NCBI GenBank assembly: GCA_003344405.1
Contig: NOWV01000313.1
Coordinates: 1-51,602 of the forward strand
Direction of reading: 5' to 3'
Length of the DNA: 51,602 nucleotides
Source of the DNA: Trichoplax sp. H2
Taxonomy: Eukaryota > Placozoa > Uniplacotomia > Trichoplacea
Shown: in pieces, positions 42,992 through 51,602 of the stretch
Numbering within the stretch: the stretch's first letter is position 1
Layout: each line of letters starts with the position of its first letter
Position numbers and translations under genes: made by a program
The notes under the pieces: model-generated
The model's input: only the letters and a program-made list of their open reading frames with translations
What the model was told of the DNA's origin: nothing
Database searches by the model: none

Positions 42992-45900
42992 TATCAATAT
43001 TTCCTTAAATTAAACTACAATAAAATTTTATCGAGTCTATTATTGCAGCTAATTTAGCTATCTCTGTATGAACATGCATAACTAAGTATCCTTAGTAGTG
43101 CTTTCAATGTCATTCAATTCAGTACTAAAAGTTGCAGGTAAATCAAAAACTACTTACTTAGCAACTTTTAATTCAGAAACATTAAGAACAATTTATCCAT
43201 GTCTAGTATTACAGCTAATTGGTCGTTTTCATAGCAGCTAATTATTCATATTCCTTAAGTATAATGCAATAGTGTGATTTATAAATATTTCTTTTTGCTA
43301 CTGAAATACTCATTGTTCCCGTAGAAGTGATTATATATGTAACCTGATACCAAGGTAATCTAGATCACGATCTTATGCTTCAATTCACTAAAAAATATTA
43401 CTGGACCATATTCTTTCTATAAATATCGAATAAGTCTTGTAGCTATATAGCAAGAAGAGTACTCATGACGATTTTTTGACGCAATATCACAAAGATCTGG
43501 TCGGTAATGATAATAAAAGCTATGTTATCATACATAGCCTGGCAATTATGTTGATATTTTGCTAATCTTGGCTTGCAAAGATATTGAATTTGAAAAAGTT
43601 AAATCATATTTGCTAAGAGCTACTACTTAGAAAGATATTCAATTTGAAGGGAAAAAGGATTTATAAAATTTTAATTAATAGCTGACGACAATACAGTATA
43701 TCAGACTTATGAACGCAATATTAAATACCTTACTAAGTCTTAACTAAGTAATGATATTCGGTAATAGGTGTACTCATATTTTAAACTTGTACAGTAAATT
43801 TACATCGAAGATCATAGCACAGAGTTGTTTTATCGATATGGCCTGTTGCTAAGGGTAACTAACTTTATGCAAGGATCAAACAAGCTTTCTTGTGCAGGCT
43901 ATCTGCTATTATACTACATTACTACTAGTTTATTGTAATTATATATTTAGTTATGATACATATTCCCCCTATTTGAAATTATATTTGTCTATAGCTAAAT
44001 ATGCATGCTCTATATGTAATCGCGTTACTTCTATAGCATCTATGTGATTACAACCTTATTGTCATTGCTATGCATTGGGTCCAATCATATCATTTCAATA
44101 AAATTCTAGGAATTAAAGATTTTTAACAAACAAAAAGAATGCTACTTTCGCTTTAATAATAAATAAAGTAATCATGTTACGCCGACTCAATAATTATAAT
44201 TTTAAATGATACCCATTAATAGCACGTCTTTCCAAAAGTTTGTTTTCCCTATGTATATACCGATTCAACAACTTTTCTTTTATATTAGAGACTATAATCG
44301 ATAACATCGAACTAATATAACATATCTTAATAATAGATAAATTTATAAATTAAGGCATAAGGCTATAACATTTGTGCCTGCCAAGGAACCTCTAACGGAC
44401 TATGGTGATTCAAGAGTAATACATAAATGATACTTTCGAAATTTTCTGCGTGACCAAATGTAGATTAAGATTGATTCGCTGGTTGATGGTTAGTCTCGAT
44501 TTGGAATATGAAATTGGACTGATAACTAGTAGTAAATAATTGTTTCAGATAATACCTTGTCTTAAATGTGATTAGCTGCATTATAGAATAGTTATTGAAT
44601 TATAGATGTAGTTAAATATGAGATTTGAGGTACATGGTGTATAATTAAGTAGAAATTTAGTCACAGTCGTAACTATAGCTGCGCATGGTATGTTTTATCC
44701 TACATCCAACAATGCTATAAATACCTTGTAAGCAACAGTTATGCATTTTTGGCTGGCACATACTAGGACCATTCTGATTGAAATATCCAGATGAAGTCAA
44801 TCAGAATAGCAATCCTTCATTGCTTCAAATTATTTTCGTTGTATTTGTTAACACCTGTCCATTAATACTTCTTATGAAATAGGACATCATTTCATATAGT
44901 CGAATATCTATAATCAATTTGAAACTAATCATGAACAAGTCTACGAATTGTAGAATACTCGTATTGCATATTTTATTAATGTCTTCGGTATATTTATTAG
45001 AGTTTCTAACTGGATCAATATTAGATATAAGCTTTTTAAGATAAAATACCCGCTTACAAAATTGTCTTAGATAATTTAACTATTAAATGTAAACTAACAT
45101 TCTACGAAAATATTACAAATCGATGTCTACAATAAGAGATCACACAACGAGTCTAAAGTCCAAATTGGCCCCTTCGAATCACAAAATTTCAAGGCAAATA
45201 TTCTGATTTTTGCACTGTCAACCGTAAATAGCACTTTCCTATTTTTTATTTATGATAATGCAAACAAATTACTGTTACGCTCTTCTATTGACTGTCTGCA
45301 CACAATTTCGATACAGATTACTTTAATAATTTATTTAAACTTAAAATTATTATAATCTTTCCAAAATCAAAGCTTAAAATAAATACTACGATAAATTGAC
45401 AATCTGCCCATACTTAAGTTCGTTTCAGACCTTCATGATTCGTTCGCTGTTACTTTGTTACATTACACCACATCATTTCTAATATTATTAAATCGCTTTC
45501 AACTAAAAATAAAATAGAGTACTATAGCATATTACTATTCCTTTACCAACAATTTTTCTATCATTAAGAATATTATCAGGATAATGTTTATCTTTAATCT
45601 TTCTAATACTTTTGCAATTCAAATAAAGCTTAAGAAAATTTAATAGTCTATTGACAAATTTACTCGTATACAATTTCTTAGAACGTTTCCTTAATGACTA
45701 TTTCAGATAAATCCTCGCTATAGGTATAAATTTATTTATTCCTGAAGTTGTTACATTTACTTTCAGGAATATCTGAACGTAATGACAATTCTTATTCGGT
45801 ATAATACGAATGAAATACTACAACGTATTGATAATCTGTCCATACTTAATTTCCTTCTAGAATGTAATGACAAATACATATAAATAAATTATCGTCATTC

Positions 45901-48900
45901 AGCAGGCATTTCGAGTCTTATAGAATTTGGAACTAAATAGAGCTTTAATACTTTAACAACCCGCTACGATGCACCGATATTCTTCGAAAAGATTTACATC
46001 GGTAGTTTTATTGCAAATTTTTAAGACTGTTTATAAGTTTAGATACGGAACTACTATATCACCTCTGATATGAATTGTTTAAAATCAATTGAAGCTTAAA
46101 ATATCTGTTAAAATACTATTAAAAATCTCCTTATATAGAACTTGTACCTAAAATTTCATGATAATTTTTCAGTTACACATTACCATTGGTTAAATTTTCA
46201 GAGTTATTAAAGATCTCTAAAACAGTAATAATTTAATGATATTGCGCAATGGACTTATAAGTTATTTAACCATAAATAATCGTCGCTATTGCTAATATCT
46301 TATATACGATTCTATGCCATACTGTTGTTAATTGGTTGCCTACATAGCGATATCTAATCCTAGATCAGATCCATTGTCTGAAAATATTGTTATTAAGGGC
46401 TATAAATATTACAATGCGAGCGATGGTATGCCATTCTAATTTAATGTTCGACAAAAACTGCAATAGAGCAAATAGCAAACACGTATTTATTGGAAGACAA
46501 GCATTGATAGAAAACTGGTATTAATCAATATAAAAATAAAGTATTAATACACAGATTTTAGATATGTAAGGAAAGTATATAACACAATGGAAATTCTCAA
46601 ATATGAAAAATATCTGATTTTGTTCACCTTCTAGCACGTGCTTTATCGTAGGATGACAACTTCTGTAGATAAAACAGCATTCTTTTTTTACTGTAAAGAT
46701 CATAAAGGTGTAAAGTAATCATAAATTTTACTTCATAAAATATATAGGGACGATCGGCACTTTTGACTTTAAGATGTAATATTTTTATGAATAAAGTAAA
46801 TAGCGAGAGAAGTTTACAAGTTGTGCTTAATTAGACATATGTTTCGAGTTAGTAAAATTTATTATCTGAAACGATGGTGATCACGGTGATAGAACAATTA
46901 CATTTGATTGATGCAAATAAGCTAATAACAATAAAGATGTAGATCATATGCAAAGATATTTTAATGATGACTATTACTTAGCAAGCAACCGTAATTATTA
47001 CCGACAACTATATTTTATAGCTCAGGAGAAGAAAATCCCTTAAAGCTTCCAGTCGTTATAATTGATGACTATTATTTCATTCAAATATCCAGTTTTTATC
47101 ATACTTTGGATCTTAAAACTCAGTTGAGCTAGAATCACGTGCGTTAAAAGAGAATGGTCAGTTAATTAGTTTTTTTTTTCGATCTGCCAACAATCGTTTC
47201 TAAACTAATCTGGTGTAATTTGTAGAATACGATGAGAGAATATATCGTGAGAATATACAATCTGTATTGAATAGGGGCAATCGCAAAATTAATCTATTTT
47301 AATTTATTTGCTATTATTTATGATATTACGATGAAGTTCAAACAGTAAAACTTCTCGGTAAGCTGGTCTACTAAAGTGCTTGAATTAAAAAAAATGTCAA
47401 TATTCAACAAGATGAGATGGTCCACATGACAATAGTTTATAGACAAAATTAATGTATTTTCAATTTAATTGCTGTTATTCGAGGGTATTAATCTGAAGTT
47501 GGTATAGTATCATCTTCGATATGCTAATCTACTAGGGGATTAAAAATATAACGAGGGGGGTAGAATCCTTGGAATAAGCGTGCACAGTTAACATTAATTT
47601 TAATTTTAATTTTAATGGCCATTATTGAATAGCATTGACTGAAAATTGAAACTGCACAACCCTACAGATTAATATTGATGATAATAAGGCAAAAATAATT
47701 ATGAAGGGAAGGAGGAGTAGTCATTTCGATGAATAAATGGATGAATAATAGATCTAATTCAATTATTTACCGTAGTTGAACAACAATAGCTACACAACAT
47801 GATCTAGCTTGCCTGTATTAATACAATCTTTAATTAAATATATTGTCAAAATTTGACTGTGTAAATTTTGCGCATTTAATTCTCACCCATGCGACCTTAT
47901 TACTTATATTTAAACATAATATCGACGACAGTCATAATTTGTGTTATCGAACTTATGTACATTTTCACAGATAATCATAAACGAATTCACTTTCTGCGCA
48001 GTTTTCCAGTCGTGAAAAATTTAATTTATAAGTTTATAACTTTTTATCTTTCATCTGATCGATTCGATTATCCTCGTTTGATTTGATATTAGAGTTTATA
48101 CTATAGGTAAGATTAAAAGAAATAAGTTAGCATCAAACGGAATAATTTTTTAACTCTCTCTAAATTCTAATGAGTAGTAGGAAGATAAGAGCTATATTTT
48201 AATTACTCCATTTCAATTTTTTAATCATTTTCAATGCAAATTTTTGGTATTTATGGCGATTAATCGATGACTCATTTTGGTTTATTTTGACCTGTTTCAA
48301 CTTTCTATGCTAAAATCGTCTTTTGGTACTTTATTTTGACATTACACAATTACTTTACATCGTATCTTTAGGAGCTAGTATATTAGTTAATGAGACTTTG
48401 ATTCACTTCATCATCTATCTAATGATCTAAATCTACTTTAATCATGAATTGATCATTAATTTCTATTTGATTTACGGTTGCTGTTGAGATTAATAATGCT
48501 GGCGAATAATAGGATATTTTACAATTCCAATGCATGCTAGTTTATAGGCTTGTGTTTATTTCCAGCTATTTATTATATATTCCACCGATGATGTCCTTAT
48601 TGTTCTCATTTTTATAAAATAGCTTATTTGTAGTATCAGTAGACTCAGTTATTACAATAGCCGGTTCATAGAAATATTAGTATAAATATAGAAGGTAACG
48701 AACGTACTTTATGCAGGACATTTAAATTGACTTTCTATTCTAATTCTTTATTAAGGTGAAATATCAACTACAAAAAAATTGTAGTTTCATCGATTGGCGC
48801 AAGTTTTGTATTATTGGAAGTATGATAGGGAAAAAAGAGTCTTATTGTAAAGCTATTTTGCTTACCCATATCCTGCTCATGCACTTGGCTCAAGTTACTG

Positions 48901-50994
48901 GTTAGATATTTCTTTGATTTTCTGCATTCGGTCTCACAGCTTTCGCCATCTAATATTTAATTTACTACTGTCTTTATTATTTTCATTGGAGTTTTGTGCC
49001 TTATTATTAAATAATATCAATCTGGACTTCAGAAAACATATTTACACTTGTATATTATGTGGTATGGTTTGAAATACACTTTCTTTTTCTATCATTTTCA
49101 ATTTAGTATAATTGTTGATCCTTATAATGATCCTATGCCGTAATTCCTTATGGTCAATATGGGAATTCTTCTTTTCATCTTACATCTCTATTGATGTAGA
49201 TCTTCATGTTCATATTACTACTAATGAAAATGAGTTTTAGAGATAGCCCGCACCGATTATGATTTAAAACAAGCAGATTTATAATCACCAGTTTTATAAA
49301 TTTGTTCAGCACGGTACAATTAATTCTTTAGGAATGCTTCAATTTTAATATTGTTAGTTTCTACATTCCACCAACTTAACTCATTTAGGAAAATCTTAGT
49401 CTTGTATTCATGATTTTTTTTCAAGCGGAGTGATCAGATTTGCAATGATATTTTGATTGATTAAAATTTTCTATTTATTTTTAGACAATTCGTAACATGA
49501 CAGCTATTATTTGATCACGCATGTATCTAAAGTGAAACGATGGAATCTATTTGCAGTATTATAGCAATTATTAATAGGATGTAGTAATATCTCGAAGTTG
49601 GTGTGTCATTCTAGTTCTTGCAATCTAACTTCTGGTAATGGATATTTTAACAGATGAAAATTTGATACGGACATTCCTTTATACCGTCACTTTAAAATTA
49701 TGCTGGTCCTAGTAAAAATAATAATTATCTAGCAAGAAGTTCTTTCTTCGACTGGTTATATATTATTTTTGCTACTAGATTCTAGTTTGAAATGATTTAA
49801 GATGAAGCCATTTCATATAAAAACTTTTCACGTATAAGGTATCATTGTTTTCATATCAGTAGTTATAGTGTTGTTTAAGTTTATGTCGCCTTTAAACATC
49901 TTGAAACAATAGCAAATATCTGTAGAGCGATAAATCATAAATACTAAGAGATAATGTACCGATAACAAGGTCTGACGACATGTAAGAAATTAAAGCTTTA
50001 TGACAAGTTTGTGATCAATATTTTAATTGTTTTCTCTTCGAACCTAATCCAATATAGTCCATCTTTATATCATAGAATGCCAAGTCTTCAATGTATGATC
50101 ATGATAATTTGTAATTGATTATTATCAATTTACTATGTGGAGCTAAATCAATCATAAGATTTTCTAATCGATAAGGTAAATTATCAAGCTAAAGGAAGGA
50201 TAGAAGTCTATTTAATTTGATCAAAATAGTTTACTACTTTACTTACTAAGTTAAAAGGATGCTAAGAGATAACTAAATCGTCATGGATTTTTTTAATCAA
50301 TATCTTCAAGCCGACTACAGTATTAAAATTAACTGAATTTACCTTTATATCTTTTAAGAGATTATTGCGATACGATATCTAACTATAATCTTTGGAACAA
50401 TTAGTCAGACTATTTCTAATCGATAATTTATGAATCAAGGGTGATTTCAAAGATTTTGCTACTTGATTACAATATTTCCGAATAGATAATTTAAGTCGAT
50501 GCTGTCTTGTTAAGTACCAACTCTAATTACGATATTTATAGCCAATACCTTTATAGTTACAGCAATATCAAAGCTTCAACTAAGATAATCACAATATCTT
50601 CGAATTTTTTAACTTTTAGAAGAGCCAGAATACGAGGTTTTAGCTCAATAAATCACTATATTTTCCAAGTATCACTTCGTTACTACTGCATTTAAATCTA
50701 ACTAAAATGAGGTATTGAATATCCTAATCGTATGCATGATGTTAAGAGAATTCTTGTTGTCAACTAAATTGATCATGGTATACTTTAACCAATTAAGAAT
50801 GAAACTTTATAGTGTGCTATCAAGATGTTAATTAAATTGAAACCTATGATATATTCCCTAATGGATAACACCCAAGCTACCGTGGTGTTAAGCGTTGATT
50901 TATAGAATGATTCCGATATTTTCTTATGACATTTGCCATTACATACCCAGTAGCTGAAGGACTTTAAGTATTGCCCAATTTTATCAAATTTTAT
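42992..50994. other. AT-rich stretch without recognisable gene
   Basis: Only short ORFs (65 codons or fewer between 42992 and 50500) without recognisable motifs. A diverged pair of about 40 bp (45381-45420 and 45813-45852, sharing AATACTAC and CCATACTTAA) suggests an old local duplication. A TTTTAA microsatellite lies near 47594-47616. Confidence 0.4.
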
Positions 50995-50999
50995 TTGAC

Positions 51000-51569
51000 T
51001 GTCACAAATCAGCTTCGTGACAAAGATAACGTATAGCAAATCTCTAAATCACTATAGTCTTGGGAATTCAGTATCCCTTAACTATCTCACAAGAATTTAG
51101 ACGCCTTTGCTTCTACGTTAAACAACTATAGAACTCTTCTTTATTCAACTATTTGCCGAGCTTAAATACTCTTCAGCAGCAGCTATCATGTATCAGTCAT
51201 AACAGTAGTTCTTGAAATTTAGTTCATATTGTATAGCTAAATTAATACAGAAATTATTCATAATTTTAGACATGTACTGAACGATTCTAGATAATTAGAT
51301 TACAGTATGTCCATACTCAGAATTATTTATAGTATCATCTGTAACTGAATATCTTCAGGATATTCATCACAAACGTTACATGGCATAACATTATAATCAA
51401 TTAACATTAGTTACCGTATAAGAACTCTTGCTACAGTATAGTATAATTTACTGTAATAAAATAATAACTATCGTAGTTCTTACTGTAAGTCATTATTAGT
51501 TTTCTCCATATATAAATGTTTACCACTAAATTTAATCAATTACTCTTCACGGCGGTTCGTACCGTGACA
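51000..51569 (-). mobile_element. Solo LTR (TGTCAC family), TSD TTGAC
   Basis: The 570-bp unit runs from TGTCACAAATCAGC to CGTACCGTGACA and is flanked by TTGAC at 50995-50999 and 51570-51574. On the minus strand the 5' hairpin is TCACGG/CCGTGA, followed by GTATTTAAGC and TTGAATAAAG, a core AACGTAGAAGCAAAGGCGTC, and an end CGTTATCTTTGTCACG. It closely resembles 482-921 in layout and is in opposite orientation to it. Confidence 0.88.
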
Positions 51570-51602
51570 TTGACATACGACTAGCTACAACAATTCATGT
51601 CC

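Overview
The window is genomic DNA from an AT-rich invertebrate animal. It has spliced genes with short introns (many of 75-150 bp), GT-AG splice sites, a long intronless seven-transmembrane exon and LTR retrotransposon remnants. The lineage cannot be fixed from this sequence; an early-branching animal such as a placozoan or cnidarian would fit, but that is inference. One 20-base run of N (18427-18446) marks an assembly gap.

The centre of the window (9480-30382, + strand) is one gene that no long ORF reveals. I assembled it by reading splice sites and phases. It has 53 exons: a signal-peptide exon, an LDL-receptor class A exon, a linker, an LRR N-cap exon, 48 exons that each encode one leucine-rich repeat (almost all exactly 72 nt, all split at the same codon position), and a last exon with a cysteine hinge, a rhodopsin-family 7TM domain and a cytoplasmic tail. 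The summed exons are 5157 nt, an open frame of 1718 residues. The architecture is that of type C LGRs (relaxin/INSL3 receptors, RXFP1/2), which normally carry about 10 LRRs. The very long LRR array is the main discovery here. Relic LRR exons in the introns suggest ongoing gain and loss of repeats.

Downstream lies a probable tiny three-exon gene (32733-34422, + strand) for a 59-residue charged helical protein that I do not recognise.

The rest is mostly non-coding and studded with LTR remnants. I find solo LTRs bounded by TG...CA-type ends, with 5-bp target duplications that are exact for five (482-921, 10823-11409, 32964-33301, 42431-42986, 51000-51569) and diverged for two (12550-12775, 26421-27048). 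Two families are visible: one with ends like TGTCAC...GTGACA and a 5' terminal hairpin, another with ends like TGTAAT...TCACA. One member of the second family borders the assembly gap, where a 170-bp intron segment is present on both sides. This looks like two haplotypes, with and without the element, joined in series.

Layout: 1-3450 LTR-related repeats; 3451-9440 no gene seen; 9480-30382 the receptor, with LTRs in introns 1, 3, 27, 40 and 49; 30576-32732 no gene seen; 32733-34476 small gene with an LTR in intron 1; 34477-50994 no convincing gene, one solo LTR; 51000-51569 terminal solo LTR.
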